Source: Streptomyces pathocidini (GTDB lineage: Bacteria > Actinomycetota > Actinomycetes > Streptomycetales > Streptomycetaceae). From it: a DNA stretch of 34,448 nucleotides. The notes under the pieces were generated by a model. That model saw only the letters and a list, made by a program, of their open reading frames with translations. It ran no database searches and had not been told where the DNA came from. Positions within the stretch are counted from its first letter, which is position 1. Every line of letters starts with the position of its first letter. The stretch lies in NCBI RefSeq assembly GCF_001418495.1, contig NZ_LIQY01000025.1, positions 1 to 34,448 on the forward strand, read 5' to 3'. Shown piece after piece: positions 1 to 11,087 of the stretch. Made by a program: the position numbers and the translations under genes.

Positions 1-1153
1 GGCCGGGGTCGAACAGCTCGATGGGGTGCGGGGTTTCGCCGGTAAGGGCCAGGTCGGCGAGGATCTCCCCGACCACCGGTACGAACTTGAAGCCGTGCCC
101 GGAGAACCCGCAGGCCACCGTCACGGAGCCGGGGTGCGCGGGATGCCGGGCGATCACGAAGTGCTCGTCGGGAGTGTTGCTGTACATGCAGGTGGCCGCG
201 GTGAGGAACCGGCCGGGCAGGTCCGGCAGCCGGTCGGCCACCTGGCCGGCCATGGCGGCCACTTCGCGGTCGTGCACGGTGCGTTCGATGGTCTCGGGCG
301 TGCACACGGTGCCCTTGCGGAAGAACGCCACCTTCGCGCCGCCGTCCGGGCCGTCGATCGCGGGGAAGCCGTAGATCTGCACGGCCCGCGCGTCCTCCCA
401 GATGTAGATGGGGTGGCGCTCGGGCGCGAAGGCGTGCGTGCCGCCCGAGGGCTGGAACCAGTACATGACCTGCCGCTCGATCGTGAACGGCACGCCGAGG
501 TCGGTGAGCAGCCGCGGCGCCCAGGCCCCCGGGCAGATCACCAACTGCCCGGCGGAGTAGGTGTTCCGGGCCGTACGGACGCGCACGCCCCCGCCCGGAA
601 GGGCCTCCCAGCGGGTCACCGGCTCCTCGAAGCGCAGCTCCGCGCCGTCCCGGTCGGCGAGCCGGAGGTGCGCGGCGACGGTGTTCTCGGGGCGTACGAG
701 ACCGGCGCGCGCCTCGTACAGCGCGACCTCGTCCTCGGCCGGGGTGAGCGTGGGGAAGCGGCGGCGGACCTCCCGGGCGTCCAGCATCTCGTGCGGCAGG
801 TCCCACCGGCGGGCGGAGAGCAGACTGCCGGCGACCGTACGGCTGTCGGGGCGGCCGACCATCACGCCCCCGCACAGCGTGGCCACTTCGCACCCGGTGT
901 CGCGCTCCAGCCGCTCGTACAGCTCGTACGCGCGCAGCAGTAGCGGCACATAGGCCGGGTCCTCGAAGTAGGACTGGCGGGTGATGCGCGAACCGCCGTG
1001 GCTGGAACCGCGGTTGTGGGCCGGGCCGAACTTCTCCAGGCCCAGCACCCGGGCCCCGCGCGCGGCCAAGTGGTGGGCGGCGGCGCTGCCCATGCCGCCG
1101 AGGCCGAGCACGATGACGTCATAGGTGGGGGACACGTCATAGGTGGGGGACAA
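1..1153 (-). CDS. Monomeric sarcosine / N-methyl amino acid oxidase (SolA/MSOX family), 3' end cut by window
   Basis: This FAD-dependent enzyme would oxidatively demethylate sarcosine or a similar N-methyl amino acid to the amino acid, formaldehyde and H2O2 in the cytoplasm. The N-terminus has the dinucleotide-binding motif [10 protein letters not shown], followed by [13 protein letters not shown], typical of the family. Near the C-terminus, [11 protein letters not shown] carries a Cys (codon 322) that aligns with the covalent FAD-binding Cys315 of Bacillus MSOX, then GFSGHGFKF. About 384 codons are present, so only the last few residues are missing. A TTG start is chosen because GAGGAGG lies just upstream (1158-1164). 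A GTG six codons later is the alternative. The first six codons are an exact tandem duplicate of the next six (see repeat). It lies 14 bases after the dimethylglycine oxidase stop and is last in the operon seen here. The family is clear. The exact N-methyl substrate is inferred from context. Confidence 0.88.
   Translation of the reverse strand, partial: MSPTYDVSPTYDVIVLGLGGMGSAAAHHLAARGARVLGLEKFGPAHNRGSSHGGSRITRQSYFEDPAYVPLLLRAYELYERLERDTGCEVATLCGGVMVGRPDSRTVAGSLLSARRWDLPHEMLDAREVRRRFPTLTPAEDEVALYEARAGLVRPENTVAAHLRLADRDGAELRFEEPVTRWEALPGGGVRVRTARNTYSAGQLVICPGAWAPRLLTDLGVPFTIERQVMYWFQPSGGTHAFAPERHPIYIWEDARAVQIYGFPAIDGPDGGAKVAFFRKGTVCTPETIERTVHDREVAAMAGQVADRLPDLPGRFLTAATCMYSNTPDEHFVIARHPAHPGSVTVACGFSGHGFKFVPVVGEILADLALTGETPHPIELFDPG
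1116..1151. repeat. Perfect 18-bp tandem duplication at the 5' end of the sarcosine oxidase gene
   Basis: Two exact, abutting copies of ACGTCATAGGTGGGGGAC occupy 1116-1133 and 1134-1151. The unit is 18 bases, so it adds exactly six codons. Read on the minus strand, the protein starts with the heptad-like SPTYDV twice. The duplication keeps the ribosome-binding site and TTG start in frame. Confidence 0.97.
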
Positions 1154-1167
1154 GAGGCCTCCTCGGG

Positions 1168-4727
<3,560 letters not shown>

Positions 4728-4842
4728 GGCTGCACTCCTTACGAACTGCTCGGCGGCAGGGAGTGGTCGAGAAACGCGGATGGAGCCTGTTGCGGAGACA
4801 CACGCAGTTGCGTCTTGCGCCATGCATTGCGCGATGGGAGAC

Positions 4843-4899
4843 ATCGTGGGAGCCGTGTGAACGCGGCGTCAATGGGGTGTTCGTAAACCATCTGTAAAC
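4843..4899 (-). promoter_or_regulatory. Candidate promoter and direct-repeat operator upstream of mscR
   Basis: On the minus strand, TTGACG (4867-4872) and CACGAT (4843-4848) are spaced by 18 bases, a plausible but weak sigma-70-type promoter. Just upstream are two copies of GTTTAC (4883-4888 and 4894-4899) whose starts are 11 bp apart, one helical turn, suggesting a regulator site. The IclR gene product is the obvious candidate, but nothing in the sequence proves the link. Confidence 0.35.
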
Positions 4900-5001
4900 G
4901 CCTGCCGACGGACGGTTCGTGAGGCGGCGACGGAGGGCGTACGGCGGTGGAGGGTCCGTGCGGCGGCGGCGATGGATGGGGCGGGGCAACCGGGAGTGGC
5001 A

Positions 5002-5061
5002 GGTGCGGGACAACGAGAGCGGCCGGTGCGGGACAACTGGGGGAGGCGGGTGCGGGACAAA
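5002..5061. repeat. Three spaced copies of GGTGCGGGACAA
   Basis: The motif occurs at 5002-5013, 5025-5036 and 5049-5060, so the spacing is 23 and 24 bp, with a weaker copy near 4981-4989. They lie in the 407-bp gene-free stretch (4728-5134) between iclR and mscR, about 300 bases upstream of mscR. The rest of that stretch holds the candidate mscR promoter, the iclR terminator and no convincing gene. The function of the repeats is unknown. Iterated regulator sites or simple sequence drift are both possible. Confidence 0.6.
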
Positions 5062-5063
5062 CT

Positions 5064-5117
5064 GGGAGGGGCTGGCGGGTTGACGGACGATCATCCGTCA
5101 ACCCGCCGGCCCCTCCC
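5064..5117 (-). terminator. Very long hairpin downstream of iclR
   Basis: A perfect 14-bp stem, 5074-5087 with 5094-5107, has a 6-base loop. It is extended by a G-T wobble and a further 9 bp (5064-5072 with 5109-5117), giving about 24 bp in all. It begins 17 bases beyond the iclR stop. There is no U-run, as usual in Streptomyces. The core, TTGACGGA facing TCCGTCAA, could also serve as an operator. Confidence 0.8.
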
Positions 5118-5134
5118 GGCCTCGCCGTGCCCCC

Positions 5135-5932
5135 TCAGCCGGGGAACCCCATGCGGCGGGACAGCTCCAGGGCCGCCTTCGCGGCGGACTCCGCCAGCTC
5201 GGGCAGTCGGCCGCTGGTCATCCGGTACGCGGGCCCGGACGCGCCGATCGCCCCGATGACGGCCCCGTCGTGACCGCGTACGGGCGCCGCCACCGCGTTC
5301 AGCCCGATCTCCAACTCCTCGGAGGCGCAGGCGAATCCGAGGCGCGCTGCCGACTCCAGCTGCTCCCGCAGCGCGGCCCCGTCGGCGATGGTGTGCTCGG
5401 TGAACCGGGCCAGCTTCCGCGCCAGCAGCCGCTCCCGGCGCTCGGTCGCCAGATGGGCGAGCAGCACCTTGCCGCTCGCGGTCGCGTGCAGCGCGGTACG
5501 CCGCCCGAGCCAGTTGTACGCGGTGACCGCCGCGGCCCCGCGCGCCTGCATGATGTTGACCGCCGCGTCCCCGTCCAGCACCGCGATGTTGGCCGTCTCG
5601 CCGGTCTCCTCGGCCAGCGTCCGGCACACCGGGGCACCCTCCTGGGAGATGTCGAGCCTGATGGCCGCCGCGCCCGCGAGTCTGAGCACCCCGGCGCCCA
5701 GGTAGTACTTGCCGCGCTCCTTCTCCTGGCCGACGAGACCGCGGTTCTCCAACACTCCGAGCAGCCGGAACGCCGTCGATTTGTGGACGCCCAACTCGTC
5801 GGCGATCTCGGTCACTCCGGCCTCGCCGAGTCTGGCGAGGATCTCCAGCACGCTCACCGCTCGGTCCACCGACTGCACTGCCCCGCCGGCCCCGCGTCTG
5901 TCCTCGGCCCGGTCATCGGTCGTGTTCGTCAT
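5135..5932 (-). CDS. IclR-family transcriptional regulator
   Basis: A DNA-binding regulator with an N-terminal winged helix-turn-helix (VTEIADELGVHKSTAFRLL, then ENRGLV) and a C-terminal IclR effector domain with ATASGKVLLAH. From the ATG at 5932 the protein is 265 residues, a normal size. An in-frame ATG at 5965 and one at 6025 would lengthen it, and none of the three has a strong ribosome-binding site. It sits between the demethylation operon, same strand and downstream behind a terminator, and a divergent Rieske ferredoxin. It therefore probably controls one or both in response to a methylated glycine or its breakdown product. This is inferred from position only. Confidence 0.88.
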   Translation of the reverse strand: MTNTTDDRAEDRRGAGGAVQSVDRAVSVLEILARLGEAGVTEIADELGVHKSTAFRLLGVLENRGLVGQEKERGKYYLGAGVLRLAGAAAIRLDISQEGAPVCRTLAEETGETANIAVLDGDAAVNIMQARGAAAVTAYNWLGRRTALHATASGKVLLAHLATERRERLLARKLARFTEHTIADGAALREQLESAARLGFACASEELEIGLNAVAAPVRGHDGAVIGAIGASGPAYRMTSGRLPELAESAAKAALELSRRMGFPG

Positions 5933-5987
5933 GGGTCTGAATCTCACCACCCGGTGGCTCTTCATGGCTCTTTGCGACAGCGAACTC

Positions 5988-6051
5988 TTGACGGCAACGG
6001 CCTGATTCTGGATTCTGTTGCGCATCGCGCGTCATGGTGCGTCATCCAGAA
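5988..6051. promoter_or_regulatory. Divergent control region between iclR and the Rieske ferredoxin
   Basis: For the plus-strand ferredoxin gene, TTGACG (5988-5993) and GATTCT (6011-6016) are spaced by 17 bases. The -10 element lies in two tandem copies of GATTCTG (6004-6010, 6011-6017). TTCTGGAT (6006-6013) and ATCCAGAA (6044-6051) form an 8-bp inverted repeat. Between them GCGTCAT occurs twice, 10 bp apart (6029-6035, 6039-6045). This density of repeats suggests IclR operator sites. Confidence 0.45.
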
Positions 6052-6082
6052 CACATGATACCGATCACCGTGTGGGGGACCA

Positions 6083-6445
6083 ATGACTCCCGTCTGCCGA
6101 ATCGAAGATCTGCCCGAGGGCGAGGCCGTGCGCGTCGAGGTCGAGGGCAGTCCTGAGCCGATCGCGGTGTTCCACGCCGACGACGGCGAGTTCTACGCCA
6201 TCGACGACACCTGCACCCATCAGGACGCCTCGCTGTCCGAGGGCTGGGTCGAGGGCTGCTTCGTCGAATGCCCGCTGCACACCGCGCTGTTCGACCTGCG
6301 CACCGGTGAGCCGACCTGCCTGCCCGCGCGCAGGCCCGTACGCACCCACCGGGTCACCGTCCTCGACGGGATGGTCCACGTCGAAGCCCGTCCCGTCGGG
6401 GAAGCCGGGGGAGTGGTCGCGGAACCGGCCGAAATCGTCGCCTGA
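6083..6445 (+). CDS. Rieske [2Fe-2S] ferredoxin (dioxygenase/demethylase ferredoxin type)
   Basis: A soluble electron carrier of 120 residues. The two cluster-binding boxes are CTHQDASL (about residues 45-52) and CPLHTALFDLRTGEP (about residues 65-79), giving the Cys-X-His / Cys-X2-His ligands of a Rieske centre. The length matches free ferredoxins that feed aromatic-ring dioxygenases or Rieske oxygenases such as glycine betaine demethylase. The start ATG has GGGGGA upstream (6074-6079). It is transcribed away from iclR. No oxygenase or reductase subunit is in the window, so its partner must be elsewhere, perhaps beyond the left edge with the other demethylation genes. Confidence 0.85.
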   Translation: MTPVCRIEDLPEGEAVRVEVEGSPEPIAVFHADDGEFYAIDDTCTHQDASLSEGWVEGCFVECPLHTALFDLRTGEPTCLPARRPVRTHRVTVLDGMVHVEARPVGEAGGVVAEPAEIVA

Positions 6446-6449
6446 GCGC

Positions 6450-6565
6450 CGGCACTTCAAGCCATCCCGGCGCGCTTCAAGCCGCCGCCCCGGCACCTAA
6501 ACCGCTTCCGACACCTCGCCCCGGCCCCGACATCTCGAACCGTCCCCAACACCTCGCCCCGCCCC
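6450..6565. repeat. Degenerate 19-bp tandem array (six units)
   Basis: Units start at 6450, 6469, 6490, 6509, 6528 and 6547. Five are 19 bases and the second is 21. The shared core resembles CGRCACCTCRANCCGNCCC. For example ACACCTCGCCCCG occurs at 6511-6523 and 6549-6561, and CTTCAAGCC occurs in the first two units. The array fills the gap between the convergent ferredoxin and membrane-protein genes. Confidence 0.65.
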
Positions 6566-6591
6566 CGCCGCCAAGGCCGCCTGATGGCGTG

Positions 6592-6927
6592 TCAGGCAGC
6601 CTGGTGGCGCTCGCCTATTCGGGGCCGGGCCGTGCTGCTGGGGACGGAGACCACGCCGTTCCGCTGGTTCCACACCTGCCGGGTCACCCACACGTCCAGA
6701 ACGCTCCAGGTGGCGACGATCGTGCTCGTGACCGTGCACAGCACGGCCGGGAACGCCAGCCACGAGCCCGCGAGCGTGCAGAGCACCGCCACCGTCGCCT
6801 GAACCAGCGTGACCGCCACAATGATCAATGCCCGCACCGCGGCCGTACGGATGGGGTCGGCCATCCGCGCCCGCGCCACCGGCTCCTCGGTCCACAGCGG
6901 CCGGTGCCCCGTTTCGTACCTGTCCAT
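6592..6927 (-). CDS. Small membrane protein of unknown function
   Basis: This is a 111-residue protein that I do not recognise by family. A hydrophilic N-terminus of about 26 residues is followed by two closely spaced hydrophobic segments (about residues 29-49 and 52-78), then a polar C-terminal tail, so it is probably an inner-membrane protein with a short loop. The ATG has GGGAG and AAAGG upstream. It is convergent with the ferredoxin gene and divergent from cvnA across about 300 bases. Codon use looks like the neighbours. It is possibly a companion of the conservon sensor, by position only. Confidence 0.65.
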   Translation of the reverse strand: MDRYETGHRPLWTEEPVARARMADPIRTAAVRALIIVAVTLVQATVAVLCTLAGSWLAFPAVLCTVTSTIVATWSVLDVWVTRQVWNQRNGVVSVPSSTARPRIGERHQAA

Positions 6928-7064
6928 CAGCCTTTCACTCCCCTCGCAGGGATCACGAACGGGAACCGCCGAAAGTTCCCGCTAGATCCGCCGTACCGAC
7001 CCCAACTCCCCGTCGCCGAACGGATTCCGATGTGGCGACGAAGGGGTCACAAACAAGGATGGGA

Positions 7065-7084
7065 TGTCCGACCATGATCGGACA
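7065..7084. promoter_or_regulatory. 20-bp palindrome upstream of cvnA
   Basis: TGTCCGA (7065-7071) and TCGGACA (7078-7084) are perfect 7-bp arms with a 6-base centre, about 138 bases before the cvnA start. It lies in the 294-base gap 6928-7221. The rest of that gap holds a TAGTAGGCT stretch near 7154 that could be part of a -10 region, and nothing else I can support. A regulator operator is possible. Confidence 0.4.
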
Positions 7085-7221
7085 ACTCCGTGCGAGCCGA
7101 CGCCTGAGCAGTCCGAACTCCCCTGGAGGGCTGTCGAGTTGGTGCACAGGCAGTAGTAGGCTCGCCACGATTATTGAACGGAACACCGCCCCGCACGTCC
7201 GGGGGTGACGTAGGAGACACC

Positions 7222-9828
7222 ATGCGCTTTCGCGGGAAATCCATCCGCAGGAAGATCGTGGGGCTGCTTCTCGTGCCGCTGGTGTCCCTCACCTCCATCT
7301 GGGCGTTCGCCACAGTGATCACGGGCCGCGAGGCCCAGCATCTGCTGGCGGCCGCCGAAGTAGTGGGGCAGGTCGGCGTGCCGGCCGAGGACACCGTCCA
7401 GGCACTCCAGCAGGAGCGCCGCAGGAGTCTGGTCTTCCTCGCGGACCCCCGGGACGACGGCGCCCTGGCCCGGCTGCACAGCCAGGAGCGGCTCACCGAC
7501 AAGGTGGTGGAACGATTCCGCCGCAACGCCGAGAACGAAGACGTCCGCGACGACCTCGGCCACGGCGCCAGTGCCGCACTGGACGAGGTGCTGCGCGGCC
7601 TGAACGACCTCGCCGACCTCCGCCGCAAAGTGGAGGAGCGGGCGGTCACCCGCTCGTACGCCTTCTCCGCGTACAACGTGCTCGTCGACCCCGGGTACGA
7701 GTTCCTGGGCGCGCTGCACGCCGTGAACGACACCGAGCTGGACAAGCAGGGCCGCGCGCTGGTCGGCGTCGCCCAGGCCCGTGAGGTCCTCGCCCGCGAG
7801 GATGCGCTGATGGCCTCGGGACTGGCCGCCCAGAGCCTGGACCAGCGTGAACTGCGGCAGATGTCCGACCTGATGTCGAGCCGCAAGCTGCTCTACGACA
7901 CCAACCTGCCGCTGCTCCCCAGCCAGGAGCGCATGGCCTTCGAGGACTTCTGGAACGGCCCGATCACGGCCAACATGCGCTCGGTCGAGGAACGCGTCAT
8001 CGCCGCGGGCTTCGAGGGCGTCCCGGCCGAGGTCACCGCGGACCGCTGGGAGTCCGCGGCCAGCAAGGTCCTGGACGAACTGGCCGAGCTGAACGCCCGG
8101 GAGGGCCGCGCCTACCAGGACCGGGTGGAGCCCGCCGGCTTCACCGTGCTCGCCCAGGCCGGCGTCTCCGCCATCCTCGGCTTCGCCGCCGTGGTCGCCT
8201 CCTTGGTGGTCTCCGTCCGCATCGGCAGCAGCCTGATCCGCGACCTCATGCGGCTGCGCAAGGACGCCCAGGAGGTCTCCGGCATACGGCTCCCCAGCGT
8301 CATGCGGCGCCTGGCCGCCGGCGAGTCGGTCGACGTCGAGGCCGAGACGCCCCAGCGCAAGCACGGCGAGGACGAGGCCGGCCAGGTGGCCAGCGCCTTC
8401 GACACCGTGCACCGGGTGGCCGTCGAATCCGCCGTCAAGCAGGCCGAGTTGCGGCGCGGTGTCTCCGAGGTGTTCGTCAACCTCGCCCGCCGTAGCCAGG
8501 TGCTGCTGCACCGCCAGCTCAACCTGCTCGACGCGATGGAGCGGCGTACCGAGGACTCCGAGGAGCTCGCGGACCTCTTCCGGCTCGACCACCTCACCAC
8601 CCGCATGCGCCGCCACGCCGAGGGCCTGGTCATCCTCTCCGGGGCGGCCCCCTCCCGGCAGTGGCGCAAGCCGGTCCGGCTGATGGACGTCGTCCGGGCG
8701 GCCGCCGCCGAGGTCGAGGACTACGAGCGCATCGACGTGCGCAGGCTCCCGAAGGTCTCCGTGGTCGGCCCGGCCGTCGGCGACCTGACCCACCTGCTGG
8801 CCGAACTCCTCGAGAACGCCAGTGTGTTCTCGCCCCCGCACAGCTCCGTCCAGGTGGTGGGTGAGCGGGCCGCGAAGGGCTTCACCCTCGAGATACACGA
8901 CCGCGGGCTCGGCATGGCGCCGGACACCCTGCAGGACGCCAACCTGCGGCTCGCCGAGACCCCCGAGTTCGAGCTGTCCGACACCGACCGGCTCGGCCTG
9001 TTCGTCGTCAGCCGCCTCGCCCGCCGCCAGGGCGTACGCGTCTCCCTCCAGGCCTCGCCGTACGGCGGCACGACCGCGGTCGTCTTCATCCCGGCCGCCG
9101 TCCTCATCGAGCCCTCGGACGGCGGGACCACAGGTGGCGGAGACGAGAGCGAGCGGACCGCCGGGCGGGGGGTGCCCAGGAGCGGCCCCGCCGCGAAGGA
9201 GCGGACTCCCGCGCCGCTGGCGGAGGTTCGCCGCCCCACGAGCGTCCCCGCCGGGCCCGCGGAGCGCGAGACCCCGGTCCGCTCCGCGCCGAGCCGCCTG
9301 GACGAACGGCGCGGACCCGTACGCCGTCCCGTCGAGGAGCACCAGCAGGCCCGCGAGACCGACGGGGCCGAGGTGCGGGCCGAGGGGCTGATGCCGTTGC
9401 CGCGCCGCCGCTCCCCGGTCCTCGTCTCGGACCACGGGCGGCCCGTCGAGGGGCGGCGGCGCCCGGAGCCCGCGGAGTCCATACGCCCCGCGGACGCGGA
9501 GACCATACGGGAGGCCGAAGGGACCGTGACGGTCACGGACCCCGCGGAGGACGCGGAAGCACAGCTGTCCGGATTGCCCCGCAGGGTGCGGCAGGCGAGC
9601 ATCGCCCCGCAGCTGAAGGACGATCCGGCACCGGAGGCCGGGCAGGACCCGGAGAGCGCGGGCTCGGCGCCCGAGCGCGACGCCGACCTGGTCAAGTCGC
9701 GCATGGCCTCGCTCCAGCGCGGCTGGCAGCGCGGCCGGGCGGACACCGGCACCGAGGGCACGCCCGAGGACGCCGGATCCGCCGGGGACACCGCACGAGG
9801 AACGACACCTGAGGGGGACGGTCGATGA
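7222..9828 (+). CDS. cvnA: Conservon sensor: nitrate/nitrite-sensing-type histidine-kinase-like membrane protein
   Basis: An 868-residue membrane sensor of the CvnA type. A first membrane segment (about residues 13-35) leads to a large extracytoplasmic NIT-type helical domain. A second membrane segment (about 303-330) and a HAMP-like region follow, then a kinase-like core. The ATPase motifs are visible: ELLENASVFSPP (N box, near 525), DRGLGM (G1, near 560) and LGLFVVSRLA (near 590). The phosphoacceptor region reads DHLTTRMRRHAEG, a variant H box. The last 240 residues are charged and proline-rich, probably disordered. The ATG at 7222 has TAGGAG at good distance, and the longer frame from 7174 does not. 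It overlaps cvnB by 4 bases. In studied conservons this protein works with CvnB, C and D in a membrane complex. Confidence 0.9.
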   Translation: MRFRGKSIRRKIVGLLLVPLVSLTSIWAFATVITGREAQHLLAAAEVVGQVGVPAEDTVQALQQERRRSLVFLADPRDDGALARLHSQERLTDKVVERFRRNAENEDVRDDLGHGASAALDEVLRGLNDLADLRRKVEERAVTRSYAFSAYNVLVDPGYEFLGALHAVNDTELDKQGRALVGVAQAREVLAREDALMASGLAAQSLDQRELRQMSDLMSSRKLLYDTNLPLLPSQERMAFEDFWNGPITANMRSVEERVIAAGFEGVPAEVTADRWESAASKVLDELAELNAREGRAYQDRVEPAGFTVLAQAGVSAILGFAAVVASLVVSVRIGSSLIRDLMRLRKDAQEVSGIRLPSVMRRLAAGESVDVEAETPQRKHGEDEAGQVASAFDTVHRVAVESAVKQAELRRGVSEVFVNLARRSQVLLHRQLNLLDAMERRTEDSEELADLFRLDHLTTRMRRHAEGLVILSGAAPSRQWRKPVRLMDVVRAAAAEVEDYERIDVRRLPKVSVVGPAVGDLTHLLAELLENASVFSPPHSSVQVVGERAAKGFTLEIHDRGLGMAPDTLQDANLRLAETPEFELSDTDRLGLFVVSRLARRQGVRVSLQASPYGGTTAVVFIPAAVLIEPSDGGTTGGGDESERTAGRGVPRSGPAAKERTPAPLAEVRRPTSVPAGPAERETPVRSAPSRLDERRGPVRRPVEEHQQARETDGAEVRAEGLMPLPRRRSPVLVSDHGRPVEGRRRPEPAESIRPADAETIREAEGTVTVTDPAEDAEAQLSGLPRRVRQASIAPQLKDDPAPEAGQDPESAGSAPERDADLVKSRMASLQRGWQRGRADTGTEGTPEDAGSAGDTARGTTPEGDGR

Positions 9829-10268
9829 CCGCACCGAACGCCGCAGCCAATCCAGCTTCGAGCGGCGGACCAGGGGAGCTCGACTGGCTCCTCGACGAGC
9901 TGGTCAAACACGTCGAAAGCGTCAAGATCGCGCTGGTGCTCTCCGGCGACGGGCTGCCCAGGGGCGCTTCACAGGACCTGACGCGGGAGGACAGCGAGCA
10001 TCTGGCCGCCGTCGCCTCGGGGTTCCACAGCCTGGCCAAGGGTGTGGGCCGCCACTTCGAGGCGGGCACGGTCCGGCAGACCGTGGTGGAGCTCGACCAG
10101 GCGTTCCTGTTCGTCACCGCAGCCGGGGACGGCAGCTGCCTGGCCGTCCTGGCCGACGCGGACTCCGACGTCGGCCAGGTCGCGTACGAGATGACGCTGA
10201 TGGTCAAGCGCGTCGGCGTCCATCTCGGCACGGCGCCGCGGGCCGGCGGCGCCCCCACCGGTGGGTGA
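9825..10268 (+). CDS. cvnB: Roadblock/LC7-domain protein of the conservon
   Basis: A 147-residue soluble protein with a roadblock/LC7 fold covering nearly its whole length: LDWLLDELVKHVESVKIALVLSGDG, and later the strand pair LFVTAAGDGSCLAVLAD. Such proteins regulate small GTPases as GAP-like or scaffold subunits, and in conservons they pair with the GTPase CvnD. The start ATG overlaps the cvnA stop (ATGA), so translation is coupled. A short proline/glycine tail ends the protein. Assignment is strong from the order A-B-C and from the sequence. Confidence 0.9.
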   Translation: MTAPNAAANPASSGGPGELDWLLDELVKHVESVKIALVLSGDGLPRGASQDLTREDSEHLAAVASGFHSLAKGVGRHFEAGTVRQTVVELDQAFLFVTAAGDGSCLAVLADADSDVGQVAYEMTLMVKRVGVHLGTAPRAGGAPTGG

Positions 10269-10278
10269 CGGTCCGGCC

Positions 10279-10734
10279 ATGAGCGAAGGCAACACGGGCC
10301 GCGACGGCGGCGGGGGGACGTTCTGGGTCGACGACGACGCCGGTCCCGTCGTGCGGCCGTACGCCATGACCCGCGGCAGAACCCGCAGCGAGGCCGAGGA
10401 GAAGCTCGACCTGATCGCGGTGGTCATAGCCGAGAGTGCCCACGGCCTGGACGAGGACGCGTACGACGCCGACACGTACGACGACCTCGACGGACCGGGG
10501 GCCGGCCACGACCTGTCACCGGAGCACCTGGACATCGTCGAACTGTGCCGGGAAGCGCCCCAGTCGGTCGCCGAGGTGGCGGGTGAACTGGACCTCCCGC
10601 TCGGCGTCGTCCGAGTGCTCCTGGGCGATCTGATCACCGCGGAGCTGGTCCGCGTCTCCCGGCCGGTGCCCCCGGCGGAGCTGCCGGACGAGTGGATCCT
10701 CCGCGAGGTGATCGACGGGCTGCGGGCCCTGTGA
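10279..10734 (+). CDS. cvnC: DUF742 protein of the conservon
   Basis: A 151-residue protein with the DUF742 hallmarks: VVRPYAMTRGRTR near the N-terminus and a winged-helix-like C-terminal half (LDIVELCREAPQSVAEVA, then LDLPLGVVRVLLGDLI). Between them is an acidic, Asp/Tyr-rich insert around residues 56-78. The role within conservons is poorly known. The helix-turn-helix fold suggests DNA or protein binding. The ATG at 10279 is 10 bases after the cvnB stop. A GTG at 10261, in the same frame and overlapping cvnB, is an alternative, and neither has a clear ribosome-binding site. Confidence 0.87.
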   Translation: MSEGNTGRDGGGGTFWVDDDAGPVVRPYAMTRGRTRSEAEEKLDLIAVVIAESAHGLDEDAYDADTYDDLDGPGAGHDLSPEHLDIVELCREAPQSVAEVAGELDLPLGVVRVLLGDLITAELVRVSRPVPPAELPDEWILREVIDGLRAL

Positions 10735-10796
10735 ACGGGGTACGGCCGCGCCGCGGGAACCACGTCGCGGAGCGGGTGCGCGGGGGCGATCGGGCC

Positions 10797-11042
10797 TTAC
10801 GGGACGGGGCGCGCCCGGACGGTCGACGCGGGGTTCTGGTGGCCGCCGCTGGCGATCATCCGGACCTCGTCGCGGTCGCTGATCTCGGCTCTGACGATGC
10901 CGGTGTCATCCGTGTACACCGGGTGACCGCCCGGGCCCTTGCCGTCCGTGCGGCGCACGGTGACGACGTCCTCCTCGGGGTCGGCCGGGGCCGTGCTGCC
11001 GGGGTGCGCGAAGACCAGCTCGTACTTCTCGCTCTGCGACAT
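10797..11042 (-). CDS. Small protein of unknown function, inserted between cvnC and cvnD
   Basis: An 81-residue protein starting MSQSEKYELVFAHPG, with later DDVVTVRRTDGKGPGG-like and GIVRAEISDRDEVRMIASG stretches. It has no signal peptide or membrane segment. It resembles small Streptomyces proteins that I recall as a domain of unknown function (perhaps DUF6296), but I am not certain of that name. The start is well supported: GAGGAGG lies 5 bases before the ATG. The gene runs against the conservon, convergent with cvnC (62-base gap) and divergent from cvnD (234-base gap). It may be under the same control region as cvnD. Confidence 0.75.
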   Translation of the reverse strand: MSQSEKYELVFAHPGSTAPADPEEDVVTVRRTDGKGPGGHPVYTDDTGIVRAEISDRDEVRMIASGGHQNPASTVRARPVP

Positions 11043-11087
11043 GACGCCCTCCTCTGCCGTGAGTCCCTTGTCCTGGCCCACAGCCCT

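Noticed and set aside
4739-5101. Minus-strand frame of 120 codons upstream of mscR
   Set aside because: It is Pro/Ser-rich with an 8-residue periodicity caused by the DNA repeats, has no ribosome-binding site and overlaps the terminator hairpin.
6450-6565. Possible CRISPR array
   Set aside because: Units abut and are degenerate, with no unique spacers, and no cas genes are nearby.
7171-9834. 887-codon minus-strand frame antisense to cvnA
   Set aside because: No domains are present and its composition is a mirror image of cvnA, whose sensor and ATPase motifs are unmistakable.
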